Assembly (NCBI GenBank): GCA_905181865.1
Contig: CAJIZG010000003.1
Span: 1,004,001-1,068,000 of the forward strand
From: Urechidicola croceus
Lineage (GTDB): Bacteria; Bacteroidota; Bacteroidia; Flavobacteriales; Flavobacteriaceae
DNA length: 64,000 bases
Reading direction: 5' to 3'
A program made the position numbers and the translations under genes. Positions 9,551-18,689 of this stretch are shown here, piece after piece. Under the pieces are notes generated by a model. It saw only the letters and a list, made by a program, of their open reading frames with translations, searched no databases and was not told the origin of the DNA. The first letter of the stretch is position 1. Every line of letters begins with the position of its first letter.

Positions 9551-9624
9551 TTGCTGGTACACGCTGTTCGCTATTAGTTATTTCATTGGTTGATAGAAAT
9601 TCTAACATGCTCGTTTCATGTGAA
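9551..9624. repeat. Dispersed intergenic repeat, AACATGCTCG family, copy A
   Basis: About 70 bases: it begins with GCTGTTCGCTATTAG, passes through an A/T-rich middle and ends in AACATGCTCGTTTCAT. It aligns with copies at 11294-11363 and 17781-17850 and a partial copy at 52201-52240. It lies just upstream of clpP. Confidence 0.65.
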
Positions 9625-9911
9625 TTGTTTTTTAAATACTAATTGGTAAAAGTACTCATTTTTCAGTAAATATTATATTCTAAACCAAATTAGACTCATG
9701 TATATTTTTTTGCTATTTTTGGTCTAATATCAATTGCATTTCCAATTGAGTAATAAATAAATTTGAATATTTTTAGTTTAGACGAGGCAAAAAGAATGAG
9801 CATAGCCTGCCCTGCGCTTATCTGCTTTTAACGAAGGGTAAACTGAAAAGAACGAATTTATATCGATTAATTGTTGATGTAACTCTACAAATATAACGTT
9901 ATAGATAACTT

Positions 9912-10412
9912 ATGGCTAACGGAAGATTAGAATTTAAAATTGGAAAAATAGAGTTTGTTGGTGAGGGCGAACAAGACTGGGTCACAGAACAGTTAGAAAA
10001 AATGCTGGAAAGAATTCCAGGATTAACAAAACAAAACAACGCAATAAGTTTAAATACAGAATCTGCTAAGTCAGTAAATCCTTTAGAATCTGGACAGACA
10101 ACGACTAATTACACTCCATCTCAACCGACTACTTCTCCTAAAGCGATCTCTGAAAATCTATCTACTTTTTTGCGCAAAAAAGACTGCGTAGACAAACAGC
10201 GACGAAAATTTTTAGGAGCGGCCGTATGGTTACAATTAAACGGAAAATCGATCATTAAAACGAAAGAAGTGACGGATGAATTAAAAATAGCTAGACAAAT
10301 TAAAATCACCAATCCAAGTCACCAATTAAATCAAAACATCAGTCAAGGGTTTTGCCAAAAAGAAGGAAATGGTTTTTATGTAACTCCTGAAGGTGTGGAT
10401 AATATTATTTGA
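9912..10412 (+). CDS. Hypothetical protein with winged-helix-like C-terminus
   Basis: 166-residue protein that I do not recognise. Residues 1-38 are a compact mixed segment (LEFKIGKIEFVGEGEQDW). Residues about 40-85 are Ser/Thr/Asn/Pro-rich and probably a flexible linker. Residues about 88-166 are basic, then helical (FLGAAVWLQLNGKSI, TKEVTDELK) and end in GFYVTPEGV, which looks like the wing of a winged helix-turn-helix; this reading is inference. It is alone on the plus strand in the accessory segment, with no signal peptide. ATAACGTTAT, a perfect palindrome, lies at 9893-9902 just before the start. Confidence 0.7.
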   Translation: MANGRLEFKIGKIEFVGEGEQDWVTEQLEKMLERIPGLTKQNNAISLNTESAKSVNPLESGQTTTNYTPSQPTTSPKAISENLSTFLRKKDCVDKQRRKFLGAAVWLQLNGKSIIKTKEVTDELKIARQIKITNPSHQLNQNISQGFCQKEGNGFYVTPEGVDNII

Positions 10413-10706
10413 TTCAAAAAACGAAAATTTACGAATTCCACTAAATTATCACAATTTATTTATTTGGATAAAGGGATGATGCGCTATACACGAAACCTAA
10501 TACTCCAAGTACTCGCACCAATAGACACTCACTAAGGATTACTCTACCCTCATTGGAAAGCAACCTTTTAAAGTTAGCAATCATTTTTAGGCATAACTGA
10601 CATAGTTTAGATGGTATAAGATTATTGAACTAAGACTATTTATAACAATGAGCAAATGACTTTTTATCACCTTTAATTATTTTATACTTATAATCTAATT
10701 TTTTTA

Positions 10707-10910
10707 CAAAAAGCCACCATAGTCTCTTTTTCCATTTCTTAATTTACCTGGAGGTCCATCAATAATTATCATGTTGTGATTTTGATTTAATCCTTTTTTA
10801 ACTTGATCTCTCTGATACCACTCATCTTGCATTGGCGCCAACAATTATTCGTGACCTACACTCCAAATTAGTTGTGCAAGATTTACAACCATACTCTCCA
10901 TTAATCTGCC
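10707..10910 (-). pseudogene. Remnant resembling a class I methyltransferase
   Basis: Minus-strand translation gives NGRLMESMVVNLAQLIWSVG, a stop, then a segment containing MIIIDGPPGKLRNGKR before another stop. An I-I-D-G-P-P-G motif is typical of small SAM-dependent methyltransferase-like proteins. Only about 65 codons remain, with in-frame stops, so it is debris. The family assignment rests on one motif. Confidence 0.35.
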
Positions 10911-11147
10911 GTTGTTCGACTTTGTTAATTGCTTTTGCACATATTAAATTTTATTTTTTCATAATAAAAAATTTAATGTAATTGAGATTAGTAATTACCA
11001 ACATATAATTTTGTTTTGACAAACCGCATGTAAATACCTGTTTATATTAAAATCACTTACCCAAGAATAGCTAGTTCTAATCCAAGATTTAATCTTATTT
11101 ACCATTGTGTGAAATACTATGAAATTCGGTCCGTTATTACTCTTGAT

Positions 11148-11280
11148 TTACGCAATGTCATAGTCTTTAAACAAAGGGAATAGCCTTTCCATAAATCTGT
11201 TGTTATTTTCATCAATATGTTTGTCAAATATTCTTTCTAATTCTTTTGCCGAAAAGTTATTGATTTTTAAAGGGTATACT
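11148..11280 (-). pseudogene. Short coding remnant, family unknown
   Basis: The minus strand reads about 44 codons ending in a stop at 11148, including ELERIFDKHIDENNNRF and MERLFPLFKDYDIA. Codon use looks protein-like but there is no start, and the TTCGACT repeat abuts its upstream end. Probably the C-terminal tail of a lost gene. Confidence 0.3.
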
Positions 11281-11296
11281 TCGACTGCACTCAACA
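11279..11296. repeat. TTCGACT family repeat, copy 2
   Basis: CTTCGACTGCACTCAACAC, directly adjoining copy B of the AACATGCTCG repeat. The two families meet end to end here. Confidence 0.45.
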
Positions 11297-11363
11297 CAGG
11301 TATGCTATTCGCTACTAGTCATTTTTTTTGAATAACAAAAGTTTTAACATGCTCGTTTCATCA
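11294..11363. repeat. AACATGCTCG family repeat, copy B
   Basis: It starts ACACAGGTATGCTATTCGC, continues with a T/A-rich middle and ends AACATGCTCGTTTCAT, identical to copy A over the last 16 bases. It lies between debris and the TonB-dependent receptor gene. Confidence 0.65.
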
Positions 11364-11647
11364 GTTATTTTTTTTGCTGAAATTAGCATAACCACTTGAT
11401 ATGATTAACAGGCAAAATTCTTATTATGTGATATCTAACCGTTTCTAATAATTATATGTTAACGAACCTTTAATTATAATTTAAAACTTGGGAATATATT
11501 TAGGGTCTCGCCAAAAGACAGGCATGATTTATATGTCACTTCCGCAGGAGTTTGAGAATGTTCTGTAATCTTTTATAATTAAATAATTACTAAAGTCGTT
11601 GTCTAAAAATATATTTTTATTTTTTTTAGACAATATTGATAAGAAAA

Positions 11648-11677
11648 AAGAGGGTATCAAAAATAGGATACCCTCTT
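11648..11677 (-). terminator. Rho-independent terminator after the TonB receptor
   Basis: Perfect 11-base stem AAGAGGGTATC / GATACCCTCTT with an 8-base loop. On the minus strand it is followed by a T-rich run. It sits 25 bases past the receptor stop codon. Confidence 0.8.
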
Positions 11678-11701
11678 AAAGAATAATTAAATTATATAGT
11701 T

Positions 11702-14636
11702 TTATTGTAGCATAAAACTAAGTCTTGCAAAAACATATCTTCCTGTAAATCCAAATTGAGAGGTTCTTCTAGAATATGGGAAAGAAGCATTTGATTGACT
11801 TCCTGGTCTATTATCATCTGGATAAACATCAAAAATATTATTAGCACCAATAGTAACCGTAGTACTTTCAGAAATATTATTCGAAACAGAAAAATCAGTA
11901 ATAAGTTTACCTCCATAAATAGCATTGTCATTTATTGTTGCACCTTCAAATCTAGACTGACCTCCTAACTCGTCTGGATCTGTAACCTCACCATAAAATA
12001 CATTCCGTAAGGTAAATGCCCACTTGTCATTAATTAACGAGTTCGTCAAATTAAGTTTAGTTCTTGGCTGTGCAATTGTTAAAAATGCTTCTTCTTGGCC
12101 ATCAAAAAAGTCTCCACTCAGTCCTGCATTTTCAATCAACTCAGGTACATTAATATTTGTAACCTCTGTTTTAGAAAAAGTTGCCGCAAGTGAATTGTTT
12201 AATTTATAATCTCCAAAAAAATCAAAATTATATCCCGCAACGATATCAAGACCATAATTCTTTGTGTCTACAGCATTTGCTAAAAATTGGGCTTTTCCTG
12301 CTCCAGCAGCTCTAAATATAGCTTCTAAAATTGGGTCACCACCATCAGTAAATTTACCTGAAAGAACGATGCGATCATCAATTATTATATGATATGCATC
12401 GACTGTTAAGGAGAATCCGCCGTCAAATCTACTCGTAGCACCAATACTTAAACTTTGAGAAGTTTCTTCTTTTAACTCTTCAATTCCAAGTAATTTAGCT
12501 GCTTGACTATTATTCCTAAACAACCCAACCTCTTCTGCAATACCACTGGCGTTGAAAACAGTACTACTTCTACTAAAAAATTGTTGGTGTAAAGAAGGTG
12601 CTCTAAAACCAGTACTAAATGCAGCTCTTATATTAATATTTTCCGTTGCTTTTAATCTTGAGGCTATTTTGTAGTTAAAAGTACTTCCAAAATCAGAATA
12701 GTCTTCATATCTTAATGCCAGACTCACTAAAAAGTTTTCAGTAAAATCTGCTTCTGTATCCACGTATACACCAATACTATTCCTGAATTCATCCGTTGCG
12801 TTTTGAGGTGTAAATCCACCAAAAACCTGTGAAGTGCCAGGTAATGACTCACCTAATGCATTCGTTGCACCGGGGGCAGCACCTATTGTAGGTACACCAA
12901 ATTCGTCATAAGTTGTATAAGAATTTTCTGCACCTTCTTCAATAATATAATGCTCAACTCTGTATTCTGCTCCAAAAGCTACGTTCAAACCAGCAAAAAT
13001 ATCATCATGAAATTTACTAGCATCTAAGTTTGTAGTATTTTGTGTAAACCTATTTGAGCCTGCATTAAAATCTGAAGGAGATGCTGCAGCTAAACTAGCA
13101 TTCGTAGTTTCAACAACTCTATAGACAAATGAATTTGCTCCATACGTATTTGAGAAATCAACAAACCATCCACTTTCTAGTTCTCCCTTTATACCAACCG
13201 CATAAGATTGATCTAAAATATCGGATTGAATACCCATCCTTATTAACAGCGGTATTTCCTTTTGGTCTCCATGGCTCTCGTAAGAAACCATAACCAAGAC
13301 CTTGCCTATATGAAATACCTCCAAAAGCATATACTTCGGTTTTTTCTGAAACAGGAATTGCCATGTTTGCAAAGAACTTTCCCTCTCTAAGTTTAGAAGT
13401 ACCTACTTTAAACCTAAAGTCATTTCTTTCTTGCCCTCTAGCTGCAAATTGTGCGTCATCCAATCCTTGGTATGTCGAAAACTCACCCGTACCGCCATTA
13501 GGTAATAAAGCACTTAACTCAGCAACACCAAGATCAGTTGAAGCATCGAGAGCAGAAATTGCTGCTTGATCTACTGTACTAATGTATTCTGGACCTAGCA
13601 TTGCTGCTCCAGATTGATAATCAGCAGTTGTCATATCAGAAATTGGAGTGCCTGTAGAAGATGTATACGCATTTTCTACTGCATTTGCAATATCATAAAT
13701 TTGTTCTAAGTTCGTAGCATTTCTTAATGCTGGCTGCCTTGTTGACATGGATCCAGCAAAATTAATAAACCCACCTTTATCTCCTAAATCTAGACCGTAA
13801 TTAGCATCTATTTGAATTTTCTCACCATCAACCCCGCCATCTTGATGATTACTCTTGTCTGAAAAATTTGCTCCAGTTGTAATCGCCATGTCTAATTTAT
13901 TTGTAATGTCTTTTAATACAATATTAATAACACCAGCGATTGCATCAGAACCATATTGCGCAGCTGCACCATCGCGTAATAATTCGATTCTTTTGATTGA
14001 AGATGTAGGTATAGCATTCATATCTGTTCCAACACTTCCGGCACCTACAGTACCATTCACATTAATCAAAGAACTATTATGTCTTCTTTTTCCATTTATT
14101 AAAACCAATACTTGATCTGGACCTAAACCTCTCAATGAAGCAGGATCGATATGGTCAGTACCATCAGATACGGTTTGTGATTGTGATGTAAAAGAAGGTG
14201 CAACCGAATTAAGTATTTCATTAATTGAGACTTGCCCACTTTTTGATGCAATTTCACTAATATCAAATACATCAACTGGTACAGGAGTATCAATTGCAGT
14301 TCTGTTTTTATTACGAGAACCAACGATTACAACTTCATCTAGTTCTAAACCAGATACCATAACAACATTAAGAGTTGCTGTGCCATCCATTGTGACTTCT
14401 TGATCATTAAAGCCTACAAAAGAGAATGCTATTACATCTCCATTTGAAACCGTTAATAAGTAATTTCCGTCAAAATCAGTTGACGTTCCGTTTGTAGTTC
14501 CTTTAACAACTACAGATACTCCCGGTAAAGGGTCATTTCCGCCATCAGCAACATTACCGCTAACCTCGTAGGATTGAGCCATAACTGTAAATGTTGCCAA
14601 TAAAAAGAAAGAAAATAAATAAATTTTTAATTTCAT
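11702..14636 (-). pseudogene. TonB-dependent receptor, split by a one-base frameshift
   Basis: Outer-membrane active-transport receptor. From the ATG at 14636 (an in-frame ATG at 14672 is the alternative) it has a signal peptide (LFSFFLLATFTVMAQ), a carboxypeptidase-regulatory-like domain (about 20-110), a plug with SLRGLGPDQVLVLINGKRRH and RIELLRDGAAAQYGSDAIAGVINI, then a beta-barrel with GFRAPSLHQQF. The frame breaks at a GGG run (CCC at 13233-13235): removing one G gives VNKDGIQSDILDQSYAVG and a continuous 977-codon protein. The barrel end after the shift is intact. No SusD partner is adjacent, so this is not a SusCD pair. The substrate is unknown. The single homopolymer lesion could be a sequencing error, phase variation or recent inactivation. 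Confidence 0.85.
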
Positions 14637-14672
14637 AATAGTTGTTAAACCGAAAAGTAATTTTTTGTTCAT

Positions 14673-15787
14673 AGTTAATAATTATAAAAGGTTTATTCAG
14701 TAATCTTGTTAATACTTATAAGCTGTTTACTCTATTCAAATTAGCACACACTTTCTCTAATTTTTTCGTTATTCTTACATAATTTTTTAAATTACAAACA
14801 GCATACACCTATAAATATTTAATTAATTCCCACTTACTATCATCTGCCAATTAAAAAGGTCAACGAACTATTTTACGTTAATTATTTCCTAATTAATAGT
14901 ATCCATTTCGCAATTTTTTAATAAAAATATTATAATAATCAAAGCACTACTAGAGTATTAGTTGAATGAACAATAAGTATCGTTCAAACTCACTTTTAGG
15001 TAGGTTTCCTGATATAGATGTAGTGCTAATTATACAATAAACTCTCAGGTCAAGAATTTAGCCAGTTCCAAAAGTCGCGTCATGAGTAGTGTCAGTTTGG
15101 AGGTATAGTGGGTTAGGAACATTAACAGGAAGATCATTAAGATGTACATACAACCTAAGTAAACAAAATTGAGCATTTTGAGTTATAGCATCTAGAATGT
15201 ATATGTTACCTTCATAAGTTGGATAAGTAACAGGATCAAATCCGTTTTTAACTCCTAAATTTGAGATAACATCACCGATAACGGTTCCGTAATTCCTCCT
15301 GTAAGTTCATTTACTTATTCAGTAGTCTCATTTACTGTATCTATAACTGGAGTATAATAAGGTTTTAGAAGTTAATTCATCTCAAATATAAGTTTATTTA
15401 AATAAAAAATGTCATTTCATTCAAATTATCACGCACCCATAACAAATATAAATTCTTTTAAATGAGGGTGTTAAATATAAGTAAGGTTATTTTCTTGGGT
15501 AGAATTACTCCATTTCCTTTTATAGACAAGCATAAACAAAAGACCTATAACTGTAAATGATTTCAATACTTTAACGACCAAATATTTATTAGTTTTGCTA
15601 CTAAAAGATAAAACATATTCATATCCTATCTGAAATTTGAAATGCAGTTATCATATCTCTATCTAAAAATGTATACATTTCTATGTTTAAATGTATTTAA
15701 CTATTCTTTACACTGCTTTAGAGAAAAAAAGAAGAGAAATAATTCCTCATGAGTAGAGAATATTATATGACCCAAATTATAGCGCGT
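14673..15787. other. Gene-free stretch upstream of the TonB receptor
   Basis: About 1.1 kb, AT-rich, with no intact gene. A minus-strand remnant (15058-15305) is the only coding-like part. The first 200 bases beyond the receptor start presumably hold its promoter, but no clear TAnnTTTG box was seen. Confidence 0.5.
15058..15305 (-). pseudogene. C-terminal fragment of an unrecognised secreted-type protein
   Basis: About 82 codons open on the minus strand, with GTVIGDVISNLGVKNGF and VTYPTYEGNIYILDAIT, ending in a stop at 15058. There is no start codon, and an in-frame TGA lies immediately upstream. It reads like real but decayed coding sequence; family unknown. Confidence 0.35.
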
Positions 15788-15789
15788 TA

Positions 15790-15819
15790 AAAAACTCCTT
15801 GATTTCTCAAGGAGTTTTT
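15790..15819. terminator. Strong terminator downstream of tig
   Basis: 13-base perfect stem AAAAACTCCTTGA / TCAAGGAGTTTTT with a 4-base loop. It is symmetrical and can act on both strands. It lies about 70 bases after the tig stop on the minus strand. Confidence 0.8.
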
Positions 15820-15845
15820 AGTTTTGTTAATATGCTCCTAATGTG

Positions 15846-15864
15846 CCTTCGACTCTGCTCAGTG
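15846..15864. repeat. TTCGACT family repeat, copy 3
   Basis: CCTTCGACTCTGCTCAGTGA between the tig terminator and the tig stop codon. It shares TTCGACT plus a CNCA context with copies at 7471 and 11279. Confidence 0.45.
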
Positions 15865-15887
15865 ACCAAAGAGAAATGACGCTTCGC

Positions 15888-17210
15888 TTACTTATAAACC
15901 TCTTTTACAAAGTTATCATAGGTGATTTCTTTTATTTTAAAAGTGATATTCTCTTTATAGAAATCTAATAATTTCTTGCTGATTAATTGATCTTGCAATT
16001 TTTTTGCTTCCTCTTGATTTCCTAAAACTCTATCGGCAATATCTTCCAATTCTTTTTCTTCTGGATTCAAGTTTCCGTATTGTGCCATTTGATCTTTAAT
16101 AAATCCTTTCGCGTAGTCTTTTAACTCCTCAAAAGTAACTTGTAAGTTATTTTCTTTAATTACATTCCCTTCAATTAACTGGTAACGCAATCCTTTTTCA
16201 GACTTTTCAAATTCTTCCGTTGCTTGCTCTTCAGTTAAAGGATTCTCTCCTGCAACCGCTAACCATTTTTTCAAAAAGTCTGCTGGCAAATCAAACTTTG
16301 TGTTTTCAATTAAATACTCAGTAATAGCATTCAACAATTGTTGATCTGCTTGAGATTCGAATTGCTTTTCTGCATCCTCTTTAATTTTTTCTCTTAATTC
16401 TGAAGCAGAAGTGACTTTACCCTCACCAAAAATCTTATCAAATAACTCTTGATCTAATACTGCTAATTCTGTAAAAGTAATATCTTCGATTGTAAATGTT
16501 AATGGAATTTCTAATCCGTGAACATCATCATGACTTAAACCGGTGGCACCCATTAATTTATGATCATCCTCAAACAAGCCCTTTGTTTTTAGTGCAACAA
16601 CCCCTCCTGCAGCCTGACCTACTAATTTCTTCTGGTTTGGTTTTCCTTTGATATCTTCTAATAAGAAACTGTATTTCTTTTCTATCTCTTTCTCTTCATT
16701 CACAAAAGTACCAGTGATATTTACTCCCTTCTCAATTGCGTCTTTAGCAGACATTTTACCGAAACGTTGTTGTAAATTCTCAACCTCTTTCTTTATTAAT
16801 TCGTCGTCAGCAACAATAGTATATTGTGTTATTTTCTTTTTTGAATTTAAATTAACCTCAAATGCTGGAACTAATCCTAACTCAAATTCAAATGAATACT
16901 CTTGCTTATCCCAAGAAAAATCATCTTGTGCTTTAGGCAAAGGATTTCCTAATATATCTAGTTTCTCTTCAGTTATAAATTTATTCAATGAATCTTGAAT
17001 CAATTTATTTACCTCATCCATCATTACAGATTTCCCATATTGTTTCTTCACCATTCCCATTGGAACATGTCCCTTTCTAAATCCAGGTACATCTACTTTT
17101 TTAGAATAGTCCTTCAATACTGTAGCAACTTTTTCTTGATAATCTACTTCAGAAATCTCAATTTTCACAACTGCATTTAACGCATCAATACTTTCCTTTG
17201 TAATATTCAT
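15888..17210 (-). CDS. tig: Trigger factor
   Basis: Ribosome-bound chaperone for nascent chains. The ribosome-binding signature GFRKGHVP is at residues 43-50, with the FKBP-like domain around 150-250 and a helical C-terminal substrate-binding domain. The 440-residue length is normal. Its promoter (17272-17301) and a leader hairpin are visible. It is separated from clpP-clpX by the 9.6-15.9 kb accessory segment. Confidence 0.95.
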   Translation of the reverse strand: MNITKESIDALNAVVKIEISEVDYQEKVATVLKDYSKKVDVPGFRKGHVPMGMVKKQYGKSVMMDEVNKLIQDSLNKFITEEKLDILGNPLPKAQDDFSWDKQEYSFEFELGLVPAFEVNLNSKKKITQYTIVADDELIKKEVENLQQRFGKMSAKDAIEKGVNITGTFVNEEKEIEKKYSFLLEDIKGKPNQKKLVGQAAGGVVALKTKGLFEDDHKLMGATGLSHDDVHGLEIPLTFTIEDITFTELAVLDQELFDKIFGEGKVTSASELREKIKEDAEKQFESQADQQLLNAITEYLIENTKFDLPADFLKKWLAVAGENPLTEEQATEEFEKSEKGLRYQLIEGNVIKENNLQVTFEELKDYAKGFIKDQMAQYGNLNPEEKELEDIADRVLGNQEEAKKLQDQLISKKLLDFYKENITFKIKEITYDNFVKEVYK

Positions 17211-17239
17211 TTGATAATTATTTATATTTTCTAATTAAA

Positions 17240-17271
17240 CACCCGCAATTATCTTTCGATTATTGCGGGTG
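17240..17271 (-). promoter_or_regulatory. Hairpin in the tig leader
   Basis: 10-base inverted repeat CACCCGCAAT / ATTGCGGGTG with a 12-base loop, starting right after the tig -7 box, so it would lie at the very 5' end of the tig mRNA. The run after the stem (TTTAATTAG) is too weak for a convincing terminator, so mRNA stabilisation or control is more likely. Confidence 0.5.
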
Positions 17272-17301
17272 CAAAAATAATGTTTTTTTACAATTCAACA
17301 A
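17272..17301 (-). promoter_or_regulatory. Promoter of tig (TTG-N19-TATTTTTG)
   Basis: On the minus strand TTG (17301-17299), a 19-base spacer and TATTTTTG (17279-17272) match the Bacteroidota consensus exactly. Transcription would start at or inside the leader hairpin. Confidence 0.65.
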
Positions 17302-17398
17302 AGCTTTAACTCCTTCAAATTCAACTTTTTTGAAGTATCGCTAATTAAAGTTCTTATGCAAATCCTTGTTAAAAGTTCTCAATCTAATTGAAGGAATA

Positions 17399-17758
17399 TT
17401 AATATTTATTTTTTGATTCATCTTTTAAAATAAACGAAAACAACACCGATTGTAAAAACGATAATAAGATACTAAATATAAATGCCGACCAAAATCCGGA
17501 CACTCCAAATCCATCGACCAAATTACCCGCAATTAAAATAATGATTGCATTTATTACAAAAAGAAAAAGACCAAGAGTAACAATTGTGGCTGGTAGCGTA
17601 AAAAATATCAACAAAGGCTTAACAGTGATTCGTAAAAGTCCTAAAACAACAGCTACCCAAATTGCCGAACTTTCATTCTCTACCGAAACTCCTGGAAGCA
17701 CGTGAGCAATTATCCATACTGCAACCGCAGTTAATAAAATTCTTAAAATAGTTTTCAT
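17399..17758 (-). CDS. YvlD / phage-holin-4_2 family membrane protein
   Basis: 119-residue integral membrane protein with four predicted membrane helices (about 5-22, 32-50, 53-77, 86-111). The start AVWIIAHVLPGVSVEN and the internal RITVKPLLIFFTLPATIVTLGLF are typical of the YvlD family, despite the holin name a chromosomal bacterial family. Function is not established. It is followed by a short gap and the tig promoter. Confidence 0.85.
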   Translation of the reverse strand: MKTILRILLTAVAVWIIAHVLPGVSVENESSAIWVAVVLGLLRITVKPLLIFFTLPATIVTLGLFLFVINAIIILIAGNLVDGFGVSGFWSAFIFSILLSFLQSVLFSFILKDESKNKY

Positions 17759-17780
17759 CTGTATATTTATTATTTATTCA

Positions 17781-17850
17781 TGTCACAGGTGCTCGCTACT
17801 CATCATTACTAATAAATGATGAAAAATTTAACATGCTCGATTCTTGTGTT
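17781..17850. repeat. AACATGCTCG family repeat, copy C
   Basis: GTCACAGGTGCTCGCTACT, an A/T-rich middle, then TTTAACATGCTCGATTCTTGTG. It aligns over its whole length with copies A and B. It lies between the YvlD-like gene and the alpha/beta hydrolase gene. Confidence 0.6.
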
Positions 17851-17893
17851 TTTTTGTTTAAATGAATGACTAAAATACAAAAATGAAAACAAA

Positions 17894-18670
17894 TTAGTAT
17901 TTCGACAAGAACTGGAAAACTTCGTTGTAAAAATCAGTTGGATTATCGGCATGTAACCAATGTCCTCCATTTTTAATAATCACAATTTTATTGTTAGGAA
18001 AGTGCGCATCAATTAACGCAACGTCATCATCGCTAATATAACCCGATCGCTCTCCACTTAAAAATAAAGTTTTTCCTTCAAATTGGGTTAAAGAAGGCAA
18101 TGCCATGGTGATCTCTTCGTAATTTTCAGTTAAACTCTCTAAATTAAATCGATATCCAAAAGTGTCTTTTGATGTACGAGTCACATTTTTTAATAAAAAT
18201 TGACGTACCCCGAATTCCGGAATATATTCCTTAAAAATTGCTTCTATTTCATTTCTTGATTTCTGAATAGAAAAATCAACTGTATTTAAAGCCTCTAAAA
18301 TATCCTGATGGTGCGGCGGATAATACCTCGGAGAAATATCTACTACTATTAATTTACTTATCAATTTTGGATAGTTTACGGCAAACAACATGACTGTTTT
18401 ACCTCCCATAGAGTGACCTAGTAAATTGACCTTTGTTAAATTATGAGCTTTCATATAATGCAATAAATCAGCGACCAATAATTCGTAGTCAAAGTCTTCT
18501 GAATGAAAACTTCGCCCATGATTTCTTTGATCGATAAGATGAACTTCAAAATCAGTAGAAAACTGACTTCCTAACGTTTTCCAATTATCGCCCATTCCCA
18601 AAAAACCATGAAGAATCAAAAGCGGCTCTCCCTTTCCTAAAATTCTAGAATACAACACATTTTCACTCAT
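17894..18670 (-). CDS. Alpha/beta hydrolase, YbfF-like esterase
   Basis: 258-residue cytoplasmic serine hydrolase. It has the oxyanion motif HGFLGMGDNW at about 21-30, the nucleophile S87 in GHSMGG and a C-terminal His in GGHWLHADNP. LIDQRNHGRS is typical of the YbfF esterase group. The natural substrate is unknown. It lies 19 bases downstream of pdxJ and is probably co-transcribed with it. Confidence 0.88.
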   Translation of the reverse strand: MSENVLYSRILGKGEPLLILHGFLGMGDNWKTLGSQFSTDFEVHLIDQRNHGRSFHSEDFDYELLVADLLHYMKAHNLTKVNLLGHSMGGKTVMLFAVNYPKLISKLIVVDISPRYYPPHHQDILEALNTVDFSIQKSRNEIEAIFKEYIPEFGVRQFLLKNVTRTSKDTFGYRFNLESLTENYEEITMALPSLTQFEGKTLFLSGERSGYISDDDVALIDAHFPNNKIVIIKNGGHWLHADNPTDFYNEVFQFLSKY

Positions 18671-18689
18671 ATCTAATTCCTTTAAGCGT

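Larger units (their letters stand above)
10413..11640. other. Long gene-free stretch with decayed fragments
   Basis: About 1.2 kb with no intact gene. It holds two short minus-strand coding remnants (about 10707-10910 and 11148-11280) and one copy of each dispersed repeat family around 11279-11363. Nothing was recognised between 10413 and 10700 or between 11364 and 11640. Confidence 0.6.

Noticed and set aside
11702-14672. TonB receptor as a SusC of a polysaccharide utilisation locus
   Set aside because: No SusD-like lipoprotein is adjacent, and the plug and barrel motifs are of the general TonB-receptor type, not SusC.
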